In this document: piece after piece, positions 7,725 to 16,544 of the stretch
Layout: each line of letters opens with the position of its first letter
Position numbering within the stretch: the stretch's first letter is position 1
Assembly: GCA_025935925.1 (NCBI GenBank)
Contig: JAICUI010000006.1
Span: 1 to 64,000 of the forward strand
DNA: 64,000 nucleotides
DNA from: Chloroflexota bacterium
GTDB lineage: Bacteria > Chloroflexota > Limnocylindria > Limnocylindrales > CSP1-4
Reading direction: 5' to 3'
Translations under genes and position numbers: made by a program
The notes under the pieces: generated by a model
Database searches by the model: none
The model's input: the letters and a program-made list of their open reading frames with translations, nothing else
What the model was told of the DNA's origin: nothing

Positions 7725-8669
7725 ATGCAGGTAGGGCACTCGCCGGTGATGCCGGACCAGGTGATGCAGAGCCTGGCGCCGGCCCCCGGCAGCCTGCAGA
7801 TCGACACGACGGTCGGCGGCGGTGGGCACACCGAGCGGATCCTGGAGGCCGCCAGCCCCGACGGGCGCGTCCTGGGCCTCGATGCCGATCCCGCCGCGAT
7901 CGCGCGGGTCGCCGAGCGCCTGGGCCGGTTCGGCGACCGGCTGGTGCTCCGGCAGGCGAACTTCCGCGAGCTCGCGGAGGTCGCCCCGGCGGCCGGTTTC
8001 GGCGCCGTGGACGGCGCCCTGTTCGATCTCGGCCTGTCGTCGTTCCAGCTCGTGGACCGCGACCGAGGGTTCGGGTTCCGGGCCGGGGGCCCCCTGGACA
8101 TGCGCTTCGACACGAGCCGCGGCGTCCCGGCCTCGGACCTGCTCGCGACGCTCGACGCCGACGAGCTCGCCGCGCTGTTCCGCCGCTACGGCGAGGAGCC
8201 CGCCGCGTGGCGGATCGCGAAGGCCATCGTCGAGGCCCGCCGTGCCGCGCCCGTCGACAGCGCCGAAGCGCTCGCGGAGCTGGTCGAGCGCGTCGTCCCG
8301 GGCAACCCGCGGCACAAGCGCCGGATCCACCCGGCGACCCGCGTCTTCCAGGCGCTGCGCATCGCCGTCAACGAGGAGCTCGATGCGCTCGAGCAGGGCC
8401 TCGCGGCGGCCGTCGACCTGCTGCGGCCGGGCGGCCGCCTCGTCGTGCTGTCCTACCACTCGCTGGAGGACCGCATCGTCAAGCGCTTCCTGCAGGCCGA
8501 GCGGCGCGGCTGCACGTGCCCGCCCGAGGCGCCCGTGTGCGTCTGCGGCAAGCAGCCAAGGCTGCGGCTCGTGACACGGCCATCGCTCACGCCGACGCCC
8601 GAGGAGATCGAAGCCAACCCCCGCGCGCGCAGCGCGCGGCTCCGTGCCGCCGAGCGGCTCGCGGCGTAG
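7725..8669 (+). CDS. rsmH: 16S rRNA (cytosine1402-N4)-methyltransferase RsmH
   Basis: 314 residues. It methylates N4 of C1402 in the ribosomal P site using S-adenosylmethionine. It has the SAM-binding TTVGGGGHTE near the N-terminus, DLGLSS, RVFQALRIAVN, and the C-terminal LSYHSLEDRIVKRF. A short Cys cluster (CTCPPEAPVCVCG) lies close to the end, as in many RsmH. ATG 7725 is preferred to the adjoining GTG 7722 because GGAGG ends at 7720. Second gene of the cluster. Confidence 0.95.
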   Translation: MQVGHSPVMPDQVMQSLAPAPGSLQIDTTVGGGGHTERILEAASPDGRVLGLDADPAAIARVAERLGRFGDRLVLRQANFRELAEVAPAAGFGAVDGALFDLGLSSFQLVDRDRGFGFRAGGPLDMRFDTSRGVPASDLLATLDADELAALFRRYGEEPAAWRIAKAIVEARRAAPVDSAEALAELVERVVPGNPRHKRRIHPATRVFQALRIAVNEELDALEQGLAAAVDLLRPGGRLVVLSYHSLEDRIVKRFLQAERRGCTCPPEAPVCVCGKQPRLRLVTRPSLTPTPEEIEANPRARSARLRAAERLAA

Positions 8670-8765
8670 GAGGAGGAGCCCCCGGACAGCAGCGCGCCCG
8701 ACCCCATCCCGCGCACCGCGTTCATCCGGCGCATCGCCGGCCCCCGCTTACGGAGGAGGAGTCCC

Positions 8766-8963
8766 GTGAGCAAGCGTCACCAGTCGAACCGCCGCAAGTC
8801 GTACGGCAAGCGGCAGCACGAGCTGCACGAGCGCCACCAGCGCGACCATCACCCGGCCGACTTCGAGGCCGGGCTGGACGACGTCGGCGCGCCCGGCATC
8901 GTCGACCGCCTGGCCTTCCTCGACCCGCGCACCCCGCGCCTGCGCTTCGTCGCCGGCGACTGA
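8766..8963 (+). CDS. Small basic/histidine-rich hypothetical protein in dcw cluster
   Basis: 65 residues, not recognised. The first 30 are rich in Lys, Arg and His (SKRHQSNRRKSYGKRQHELHER), then an acidic and hydrophobic tail. No membrane segment. GTG start with an excellent site (GGAGGAGGAG, 8752-8761) and a stop only 2 nt before the ftsL start, so it is very probably translated and coupled to ftsL. Its role in division or as a nucleic-acid binder is only a guess from the charge and location. Confidence 0.65.
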   Translation: MSKRHQSNRRKSYGKRQHELHERHQRDHHPADFEAGLDDVGAPGIVDRLAFLDPRTPRLRFVAGD

Positions 8964-8965
8964 CG

Positions 8966-9379
8966 GTGGCGGTCTACCAGGGAGCGCGCCAGCGCACCAG
9001 CATCGTCCTCCCGCGCGCCCCGCGCATCGGGCAGCGCACGGGCACCGCCGGCAGCCAGCCCGTCGCCGGGACGCTGCCGCGCCGTCGCACGCGGTCCGCC
9101 GTCCGGGCGCGCCGCGGCGCCTCGCGCGTCTCGCTGCTCCTCGGCGCGATCGTCGTCGCGTTCGCGGGGGCGTTCTTCTCGCTGTCCCAGGACATCCGCG
9201 TGTCGGCGACGGGCTACGAGCTCGACCGCCTCGCGACCCAGCAGCGCCTGCTCGACGACCACGCCGACGACCTGCACAACGAGCTCAACCGCCTGGGCAA
9301 GGCGCCCGCGATCCGGAAGCTCGCGATCGACGCCGGCCTCGGCCCGCTCCGCGAACCGATCGTCATCCCCGCCCGCTAG
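8966..9379 (+). CDS. ftsL: FtsL-like division protein
   Basis: 137 residues in the ftsL position between rsmH and the class B PBP. Basic cytoplasmic N-terminus (1-53), one membrane helix at about 55-75 (VSLLLGAIVVAFAGAFFSL), then a coiled-coil-like outer segment (about 82-125, ELDRLATQQRLLDDHADDL). FtsL is poorly conserved in sequence, so the assignment rests on topology and location. It would form the FtsQLB-type complex that activates FtsW and the PBP. GTG start 2 nt after the previous stop. Confidence 0.75.
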   Translation: MAVYQGARQRTSIVLPRAPRIGQRTGTAGSQPVAGTLPRRRTRSAVRARRGASRVSLLLGAIVVAFAGAFFSLSQDIRVSATGYELDRLATQQRLLDDHADDLHNELNRLGKAPAIRKLAIDAGLGPLREPIVIPAR

Positions 9380-9394
9380 CCGGAGCCCGTATCG

Positions 9395-11221
9395 ATGCTG
9401 GGCCGGTCCGACTCACGCACGCGCGCGCTGCTCCTGCTCGTCGCCTTCGTGATCGTCGCGGGCAGCCTCGGCATCCGCCTGGCGTACTGGCAGGTCGTCC
9501 GTCGCGACGAGCTCGCGGCGATGGCCGTCAGACAGTCGTCGATGCGCTACGAGATCCCCTCGAAGCGCGGCTCGATCTACGACCGCAGCGGGACCGTCGT
9601 GCTCGCGACGAGCGTCTCGCGCGATCGTCTCGCCGCGAACCCCAAGCTGCTGACGCCGGATCGCCGGGCGCAGGTCGCCGCGCGGCTCGTGCAGCTGCTC
9701 AACCTCACCGGCGACGATGCGGCGAACCTCACGGCGCGGATGACGTCCGACCGCGAGTACGTCGTCCTCGCGCGCGAGCTCGACCCGTCCGCGTCCGACG
9801 AGATCCGGCGGCTGTCCGAGGGCGACAACCCGGAGCTCGCGGGCCTCATCCTCGAGCCGCAGTCCGTGCGCCTCTACCCGCAGGCCGGCGGCGGTCCTCG
9901 GACGACGCTCGCGGCGCACCTGCTCGGGTTCGTCAACCGCGACGGCGTCGGGCAGTACGGCGTCGAGCAGTACTACCAGGACGACCTCGCCGGGCTTGCG
10001 ACGGTGGTCGCGGCACAGCGCGACGCGTCGGGCAACGCCGTCCCGGAGTCGTCGACGGTGATCGAGCCGGGCTATCCCGGCCAGAACCTGACCCTCACGG
10101 TGGACGCGTCGCTCCAGGTCGCGGTGGAGCAGGAGCTCCTGTCGGCGTGGATCGCCGACCGCGCGAAGCGGGTCTCGGCGGTCGTGATGGACCCGTACAC
10201 GGGCGAAGTGGTCGCGTATGCGAGCTACCCCTCGTACGACGCGAACCAGTACCAGGCGCTCGCGGCGACCGATCCGGGCGTGTTCGTCGACCCGATCGTG
10301 TCGACGGTCTACGAGCCGGGCTCCGTGTTCAAGATGCTGACCGCGACGGCGGCCCTCGGCGCCGGCACCGTGACGACGAAGACGAAGCTGCGCGACACCG
10401 GGACGCTCCAGGTCGACGGCGGACGGGCGCATGTGGACGACGCCGACCACAAGCCGATGGGCGTCATGTCGTTCGAGGACGCCGTCGCGTACTCGCGCAA
10501 CGTCGTCGCGGCGAAGGTCGCGCTCAAGCTCGCGCCCACCACGAAGGCGGCGAGCACCAAGCTCTACGACACGTGGCGGACGATGGGCTTCGGGGCGCCG
10601 ACCGGCATCGACGTCGCGAACGAGGTCGGGGGCATCGTCCGCGACCCGGCCACCTCGCCGTGGCGCCAGATCGACCTCGCCAACGGCGCCTTCGGCCAGG
10701 GGATCGCCGTGACCCCGATCCAGCTGGCGCAGGCCTACGGCGCGATGCTCAACGGCGGGATGCTCGTCCAGCCGCGGGTCGTGAAGGCGATCGGCGACCG
10801 GGACACGAACCCGGTCGTGAAGGGCCGCGTGATGCCCGACACGCTCTCGACGACCCTGACGTCGATGATGCACCACGTCGTGCACGAGGTGGACTTCTAC
10901 CGGAGCCGGACGCTGATCCCGGGCTACGACGTCGGCGGCAAGACCGGCACGGCGCAGATCTGGGACGCCGAGCGTCACGCGTGGAAGGTCAACCTGTTCA
11001 ACTACTCGTTCGTCGGCTACGTCGCGCGGAACCCGGGCCGCCCGGACCTCGTGATCGCCGTGCGGATCGAGGAGGGCCGCCCGACCGTGATCCGCCTCGG
11101 CCATCTCGAGATGCCCGTGATGTCGTTCGAGCTGTTCCGGCGGATCGCCCACACCGCGATCACGACGCCCGACCTCGTCCCCGACTCGCACGTCGCGCCC
11201 GGGATCGGGCCGCGGCCGTGA
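9395..11221 (+). CDS. ftsI: Class B penicillin-binding protein (FtsI/PBP2-type transpeptidase)
   Basis: 608 residues. N-terminal membrane anchor (about 10-32), a PBP dimerisation domain (RGSIYDRSG near 58-66), then the transpeptidase: SVFK (Ser310, Lys313), SRN (367-369) and KTGTA (516-520). It crosslinks septal peptidoglycan and is paired with FtsW. The TGA overlaps the murF GTG. No murE gene lies between it and murF, although that is the usual arrangement. Confidence 0.93.
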   Translation: MLGRSDSRTRALLLLVAFVIVAGSLGIRLAYWQVVRRDELAAMAVRQSSMRYEIPSKRGSIYDRSGTVVLATSVSRDRLAANPKLLTPDRRAQVAARLVQLLNLTGDDAANLTARMTSDREYVVLARELDPSASDEIRRLSEGDNPELAGLILEPQSVRLYPQAGGGPRTTLAAHLLGFVNRDGVGQYGVEQYYQDDLAGLATVVAAQRDASGNAVPESSTVIEPGYPGQNLTLTVDASLQVAVEQELLSAWIADRAKRVSAVVMDPYTGEVVAYASYPSYDANQYQALAATDPGVFVDPIVSTVYEPGSVFKMLTATAALGAGTVTTKTKLRDTGTLQVDGGRAHVDDADHKPMGVMSFEDAVAYSRNVVAAKVALKLAPTTKAASTKLYDTWRTMGFGAPTGIDVANEVGGIVRDPATSPWRQIDLANGAFGQGIAVTPIQLAQAYGAMLNGGMLVQPRVVKAIGDRDTNPVVKGRVMPDTLSTTLTSMMHHVVHEVDFYRSRTLIPGYDVGGKTGTAQIWDAERHAWKVNLFNYSFVGYVARNPGRPDLVIAVRIEEGRPTVIRLGHLEMPVMSFELFRRIAHTAITTPDLVPDSHVAPGIGPRP

Positions 11222-12693
11222 CCTGTGCGACACTCGGCGCCGTGACGGACCGGATCGGCGCGCCGCTCGACGCCGCGTCCGCGATCTCCGCGGCCGACGT
11301 CGTGGCGGCGACCGGCGGGACGCTCCTCCGCGAGGGGTCGCGGGTTGCCCGCGGCGGCGCCGTCGACTCGCGCCAGGTCCGTCCCGACAATCTCTTCGTG
11401 GCCCTGCCCGGCGAGCACACCGACGGCCACCGGTTCCTGCGCGAGGCCATCGACGCCGGCGCCGCCGCGCTGCTCGTCTCGCGCGCCCCCGAGCCGGGGG
11501 AGCCGGCCCACGACGCGTTGGGCGACGTCACGATCGTCCACGTTCCGGACACGCTGCTCGCCCTGCACGCCGTCGCGGCGGCCTGGCGCCGGCGCTTCGA
11601 CCCCCTCGTGGTCGGGATCACGGGGAGCATCGCGAAGACGTCGACCAAGGAGGCGGTCGCGGGCGTCCTGGAGGGACGGTTCGTCACGCTCCGTTCGGAG
11701 GGCAACCGCAACAACGAGGTCGGCCTGCCGCTCACGGTCCTCGACCTCGGCCCGGAGCACGACGCCGCGGTCCTCGAGATGGGGATGTACGCGGGCGGCG
11801 AGATCCGCGAGCTCGCGGCGATCGGGCTGCCGTCGATCGGCATCGTCACGGCCGTCCAGCCCGTGCACCTCTCCCGGCTCGGGTCCATCGAGGCCATCGA
11901 GGACGCCAAGGCCGAGCTGGTCGAGGCGCTGCCCGCGGCGGCCGACGGCGGTGTGGCGATCCTGAACGCGGACGACTCGCGGGTGGCGCGGATGGCGTCG
12001 CGGACGCGCGCGCGGGTCGTGAGCTACGGCTTCGACGCGCGCGCCGACGTGCGCGCCGACCGCGTCGAATCGGCCGGGTTCGACGGGATGCGCTTCCGGT
12101 TGTGCACGCCCGGCGGCGAGACCGAGGCCGCGCTCCCCGGGCTCGGCCGCCTGGCGGTCCACAACGCGCTGGCGGCGACGGCGGCCGGACTCGCGGCGGG
12201 GATGGATCTCGCGTCGATCGTCCCGGGGCTCGCCGCGCCGTCCCGCGCCGAGCACCGCTCGACCGTGCATCGAGCCGGCGGCGTGACGATCGTCGACGAC
12301 GCGTACAACGCCTCGCCGGGCTCGATGCGCGCGGCGCTCGACCTGCTGCGCGGCCTGCCCGGGCGCCGTCTCGCGGTGCTGGGCGAGATGCTCGAGCTCG
12401 GCGACGCGACGGCCGCGGGCCACGTCGAGGTCGGCCGGGCCGCCGCAGACCTCGACCTGGTCGTGGTCGTCGACGGGGATCCCGGCGGCGCCGCGGAGGG
12501 CATCGTCGCCGGGGCGCGCGAGGCCGCGGGCGGCGCCCGGATCGTCCCCGCCGCCGACGCCGACGCCGCGGTCGCGCTCCTCGCCGGCGAGCTCCGGCCG
12601 GGCGACGTGGTGCTCGTGAAGGCGTCCCGCGGCGTCGAGCTGGAGCGGGTCGTGGACGGGTTGCTCGGCGCTCTCGGCGCGCAGCCCGGATGA
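11218..12693 (+). CDS. murF: UDP-N-acetylmuramoyl-tripeptide--D-alanyl-D-alanine ligase MurF
   Basis: 491 residues from GTG 11218, which overlaps the PBP stop (GTGA); GTG 11242 is a possible alternative. It adds D-Ala-D-Ala to the UDP-MurNAc-tripeptide with ATP. Mur ligase motifs: P-loop GITGSIAKTSTKE (about 133-145), EMGMYAGGEI, VDDAYNASPGSM and LGEMLELG. Odd: the Gly before the P-loop Lys is Ala139 (GCG codon). The C-terminus overlaps mraY by the usual ATGA. Confidence 0.93.
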   Translation: MTCATLGAVTDRIGAPLDAASAISAADVVAATGGTLLREGSRVARGGAVDSRQVRPDNLFVALPGEHTDGHRFLREAIDAGAAALLVSRAPEPGEPAHDALGDVTIVHVPDTLLALHAVAAAWRRRFDPLVVGITGSIAKTSTKEAVAGVLEGRFVTLRSEGNRNNEVGLPLTVLDLGPEHDAAVLEMGMYAGGEIRELAAIGLPSIGIVTAVQPVHLSRLGSIEAIEDAKAELVEALPAAADGGVAILNADDSRVARMASRTRARVVSYGFDARADVRADRVESAGFDGMRFRLCTPGGETEAALPGLGRLAVHNALAATAAGLAAGMDLASIVPGLAAPSRAEHRSTVHRAGGVTIVDDAYNASPGSMRAALDLLRGLPGRRLAVLGEMLELGDATAAGHVEVGRAAADLDLVVVVDGDPGGAAEGIVAGAREAAGGARIVPAADADAAVALLAGELRPGDVVLVKASRGVELERVVDGLLGALGAQPG

Positions 12694-13667
12694 CGCTCGA
12701 GCTGATCCAGGGACTGCTGCTGGCGTTCGCCCTCGTCGTGATCCTGATGCCGCCCTACATCCGGCTCATGCGCTATGCCGGGTTCGCGAAGCAGATCCGC
12801 GAGGAGGGCCCGCAGAGCCACATGGTCAAGTGGGGCACGCCGACGCTCGGCGGCCTGCTGATCATCGGCGTCGTCCTGGCGATGTACCTGCTGCTCAAGC
12901 CGGTCCAGGGCGGCGTCATCGCGCCGCTCGCGACGCTCGCGGGCGTCGGGCTGCTGGGCGCGGTCGACGACTACCTGAACGCGCGGACGGGGGAGGGGAT
13001 CCGGGCGCGCCAGAAGCTGCTGTGGCAGACGGTCGTCGCGATCGCCGTCGCCTGGCAGATCCAGAGCACGTACCAGATCACCGGGATCCGCGTCCCGTTC
13101 GTCGGGGACGTCGCGATCGCGCCGTACATCTACGTCCCGTTCGCGGCGTTCGCGATCGTCGCGGCCTCGAACGGGGTCAACATCACCGATGGCCTCGACG
13201 GCCTGTCCGGCGGGACGCTCGCGTTCGCGTTCGTGTCGTTCCTGATCATCGCGCTGCTCAACGTCCCGGCCCAGCCGAACATCGCCTTCCTGTGCGCGAT
13301 CATCGTGGGCGCGCTGCTCGGGTTCCTGTGGTTCAACGTCCACCCGGCCCAGATCTTCATGGGCGACGCGGGGTCGCTGTCGTTAGGGGCGACCCTTGCC
13401 GTCATCGCGTTGATCACGGGCCAGATCCTCGTGCTGCCCATCATCGGGCTCGTGTTCGTGCTCGAGACGATGTCCGACATCATCCAGATCGGCTACTTCA
13501 AGCTGTCCCACGGCAAGCGGATCTTCCGGATGGCGCCGCTCCACCACCACTTCGAGCAGGGCGGCTGGGACGAGGAGAAGATCACGCTCCGGTTCTGGAT
13601 CGTGGGGATCCTCGCCGGGCTCATGGGCGTCACCCTCTTCCTGGCGTCGATCAATGCGCTCGTCTGA
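12690..13667 (+). CDS. mraY: Phospho-N-acetylmuramoyl-pentapeptide-transferase MraY
   Basis: 325 residues, about ten transmembrane helices. It transfers phospho-MurNAc-pentapeptide to undecaprenyl phosphate, giving lipid I. Signature segments are present: the LGAVDDYLN Asp pair, NGVNITDGLDGLSGG, FMGDAGSLSLGA and the PLHHHFE loop. Start ATG 12690 overlaps the murF stop. Confidence 0.96.
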   Translation: MTLELIQGLLLAFALVVILMPPYIRLMRYAGFAKQIREEGPQSHMVKWGTPTLGGLLIIGVVLAMYLLLKPVQGGVIAPLATLAGVGLLGAVDDYLNARTGEGIRARQKLLWQTVVAIAVAWQIQSTYQITGIRVPFVGDVAIAPYIYVPFAAFAIVAASNGVNITDGLDGLSGGTLAFAFVSFLIIALLNVPAQPNIAFLCAIIVGALLGFLWFNVHPAQIFMGDAGSLSLGATLAVIALITGQILVLPIIGLVFVLETMSDIIQIGYFKLSHGKRIFRMAPLHHHFEQGGWDEEKITLRFWIVGILAGLMGVTLFLASINALV

Positions 13668-13668
13668 C

Positions 13669-15222
13669 ATGACACGGGCCGTCGACGTCGATGCGTTGAC
13701 GCTGGACGGTGTCAAGGACGGCGCGCTCGCGGGACGTCCGGTGACGGTCCTCGGGCTCGCGCGGAGCGGCGTGGCGCTGGCCCGATTCCTGCACGACGCC
13801 GGCGCCCGGGTCACGGTCTACGACGGGCGGCCGGCCGCCGAGCTCGAGCGCTCGATCGCCCAGCTGGACGGCCGGCAGGTCGAGCTGCGGCTCGGACCCG
13901 ACGTCGATCCGGCGGCGACCTGGAGCGATGCCGCGCTGGTGACGACGTCGCCGTCGATCAACCCGGACTACCCGACGACCGAGCCGCGCCTCCGGGATGC
14001 CCTGCGGACCCTCGTCGAGGCGGGGGCCGCGGGCGATCGCGACGTGCCGGCGCTCGTCTCCGAGCCCGACCTGTTCCTGCGCCTGTGCCCGTCGCCGACG
14101 ATCGGCGTGACGGGGACGAAGGGGAAGACGACCACCTCGAGCCTCGCCCACGCGATCCTCGCCGCCGACCCGGTCCATCCGGCGGTCCTCGGCGGGAACA
14201 TCGGCACGCCGCTGATCGAGCGGCTGCCGGAGCTGACGCCCGACCACCGCGTCGTCATCGAGCTCTCGGAGCTGCAGCTGCCGACGCTGTCGCGGGGCAC
14301 GACCGTCGCCGCGTACACGAACGTCACGTCGGACCACCTCGACCGCCACGGGTCCGTGGAGGCCTACCGGCGCGTCAAGCGGCGGCTCGCGGAGCTCGTC
14401 GACCCGGACGGCGCGCTGGTGCTCAACCTCGAGGACCCGGTGGTCGGCGGGTACGCCGGGCTCGGCACGGCGCCCGTGGTCCTGTACCGGAACGATCGGC
14501 CCGTGCCCGGCGGCCTCGGCGTCCTCGACGGCTGGATCGTGTCGGCCTCGGTCGAGCGGCTGCCGATCGCCGGCGGTGGCGTGGCCGCCACGGGTCCAGG
14601 CGGCGGGATCATGCCGGTGGACGAGCTGGGCATCCCGGGCGCGCACAACGTCTCGAACGCCCTCGCGGCGATCGCCGTCGGGCTGCTGTTCGGCGTCGCG
14701 CCGGACGCGATCCGGCGTGCGGCGACCTCCTTCGAGGGCGTCGAGCACCGGCTCCAGAGCGTGGCGCTGATCGACGGCGTGCGCTTCGTCAACGACTCCC
14801 AGGGAACCCAGCCCGATGCCGTCATCGCCGCGCTGCGCGCCTTTCCCGCGCCGGTGGTCCTCATCGCCGGCGGGCGGGACAAGGGCGTCGACCTCGGTGA
14901 GCTCGCGCGCGTCGCCGCCAGCACCGCGAGCGCGGCGGTGCTGATCGGCGAGAGCGGTCCCGCGATCGAGCGGCTGCTCCGCGATGCGGGGCTGGAGCGG
15001 ACGGCCCGGGCGGCCACGCTCGACGAGGCGGTCGACGCCGCCGACGCGTTCGCCCACCTCGCCCTCGGCAGCGCGCCCGAGGGCGCCGTCGCCACCGTGC
15101 TGCTCAGCCCCGCCGCGGCGTCCTTCGACATGTTCGAGGACTACGCCGCCCGGGGTCACGCCTTCACAGACGCCGTCGGCCGCCTGGCGGCGACCCGCCG
15201 CGCACCGGGAGGAGCCGCATGA
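13669..15222 (+). CDS. murD: UDP-N-acetylmuramoyl-L-alanine--D-glutamate ligase MurD
   Basis: 517 residues from ATG 13669 (ATG 13654 would overlap mraY by 14 nt). It adds D-Glu. P-loop GTKGKTT (149-155), TNVTSDHLDRHGS with the carbamylated-Lys candidate in RRVKRRL (238), and HNVSNALAA. The late motif, usually close to NDSKATN, reads NDSQGTQ (375-381), so a Lys and an Asn are both replaced by Gln. About 60 residues longer than E. coli MurD. Stop overlaps the ftsW ATG. Confidence 0.92.
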   Translation: MTRAVDVDALTLDGVKDGALAGRPVTVLGLARSGVALARFLHDAGARVTVYDGRPAAELERSIAQLDGRQVELRLGPDVDPAATWSDAALVTTSPSINPDYPTTEPRLRDALRTLVEAGAAGDRDVPALVSEPDLFLRLCPSPTIGVTGTKGKTTTSSLAHAILAADPVHPAVLGGNIGTPLIERLPELTPDHRVVIELSELQLPTLSRGTTVAAYTNVTSDHLDRHGSVEAYRRVKRRLAELVDPDGALVLNLEDPVVGGYAGLGTAPVVLYRNDRPVPGGLGVLDGWIVSASVERLPIAGGGVAATGPGGGIMPVDELGIPGAHNVSNALAAIAVGLLFGVAPDAIRRAATSFEGVEHRLQSVALIDGVRFVNDSQGTQPDAVIAALRAFPAPVVLIAGGRDKGVDLGELARVAASTASAAVLIGESGPAIERLLRDAGLERTARAATLDEAVDAADAFAHLALGSAPEGAVATVLLSPAAASFDMFEDYAARGHAFTDAVGRLAATRRAPGGAA

Positions 15223-16544
15223 TCACGCCGCTCACCGCCGTCCGCGCCCTCGGCCGCGATCGGGCGCCGGGGCGGGACGCTCCCGCCGTGCGCGAGCGGA
15301 CGCCCGCGCGCGACCGCGCCCATGCCAACACGCTCCAGCGCCAGCGTCACGAGCCCGAGTACGGGATCCTCGTCGCGATCGTCGCGCTCGCGGCGATCGG
15401 GATCCTGATGGTGTACTCGTCGTCGGCCATCAAGTCGTTCCTGCAGCGCGACGACCCGTTCGCGATCGTGGGGCCGCAGATCTTCTGGGCCGCGCTGGGT
15501 CTCGTCGCGATGGTCGTGATGATGCGCGTCGACTACCGCTGGCTGCGCGTCGTGTCCGTGCCGATGTTCATCGTCGGCGTGGCGGCGCTGCTGCTGGTGT
15601 TCGTGCCGGCGCTCAACAAGGTCGTCGGCGGCTCCGCGCGCTGGCTCACGATCGGCCCCCTGCCGGCGGTCCACCCGGCGGAGTTCATGAAGCTCGCCCT
15701 CGTGGTCTACCTCGCGCACTGGTTCGCGAAGCGCGGCACGGCGGTCCACGGCCTGCGCTCGGGCACGCTGCCGTTCCTCGTCATCGCCGGCCCGGTGATC
15801 GTGCTGGTCCTGCTCGAGCCCGACCTCGGCACGGCGTCGGTGCTCGCGTTCACCGCGTTCACGATGTTCTTCCTTGCCGGCGCGAATTTGATCCACCTCG
15901 CCGCGCTCGTCGCGGCCGCGATCCCGGCCGTCTGCCTGATGTTCATGAAGGGCTACCAGATGGACCGCATCACCGCCTGGCTGAACCCGTGGGACTCGGC
16001 GAGCAGCCTCGGGTTCCACAGCGTCCAGGGGTTCCTCGCCCTGGCGCTCGGCGGCGTCGTCGGCGCGGGCCTCGGCGAGAGCCGGCTCGCGGGCGGGCTG
16101 TTCCTGCCCAATGCGTTCAACGACTTCATCTTCGCGATCATCGGCGAGGAGTTCGGGCTGCTCGGCGCGGGCCTCGTGATCGTGCTGTTCCTCGCGTTCG
16201 GGTATCTCGGGATCCGGACCAGCCTCGGAGCGCCGGACACGTTCGGCGCGCTGCTCGCGGCCGGAATCACCGCCTGGATCTGCCTCCAGGCGTTCATCAA
16301 CATCGCGGTCGTGGTGGGGCTCATCCCGGTCACGGGCATCCCGCTGCCGTTCGTGTCGGCCGGCGGGTCGAGCCTGGTCATCAGCTTCGCGGCGGTCGGC
16401 ATCCTGCTGTCCGTGTCGCGCGAGACGGTCGAGAGAGGGACGTGGAACGATGCGCCTGCTGATCGCGGGCGGCGGGACGGGCGGGCACATCTACCCGGCC
16501 CTCGCCGTGGCCCGGTCGCTCCGCGCGCGACCCGGCGCGCCTGA
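15219..16544 (+). CDS. ftsW: Lipid II polymerase FtsW (SEDS family)
   Basis: 441 residues with ten predicted membrane helices after a 45-residue basic N-terminus. SEDS glycosyltransferase partner of the class B PBP, polymerising septal peptidoglycan. Recognisable segments: VYSSSAIKS, LEPDLGTASVL, NAFNDFIFAIIGEEFGLLGA and GIPLPFVSAGGSSL. The reading frame runs 95 nt into murG, adding a 30-residue basic tail in a second frame over the murG N-terminus, an unusually long overlap. Confidence 0.92.
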   Translation: MITPLTAVRALGRDRAPGRDAPAVRERTPARDRAHANTLQRQRHEPEYGILVAIVALAAIGILMVYSSSAIKSFLQRDDPFAIVGPQIFWAALGLVAMVVMMRVDYRWLRVVSVPMFIVGVAALLLVFVPALNKVVGGSARWLTIGPLPAVHPAEFMKLALVVYLAHWFAKRGTAVHGLRSGTLPFLVIAGPVIVLVLLEPDLGTASVLAFTAFTMFFLAGANLIHLAALVAAAIPAVCLMFMKGYQMDRITAWLNPWDSASSLGFHSVQGFLALALGGVVGAGLGESRLAGGLFLPNAFNDFIFAIIGEEFGLLGAGLVIVLFLAFGYLGIRTSLGAPDTFGALLAAGITAWICLQAFINIAVVVGLIPVTGIPLPFVSAGGSSLVISFAAVGILLSVSRETVERGTWNDAPADRGRRDGRAHLPGPRRGPVAPRATRRA

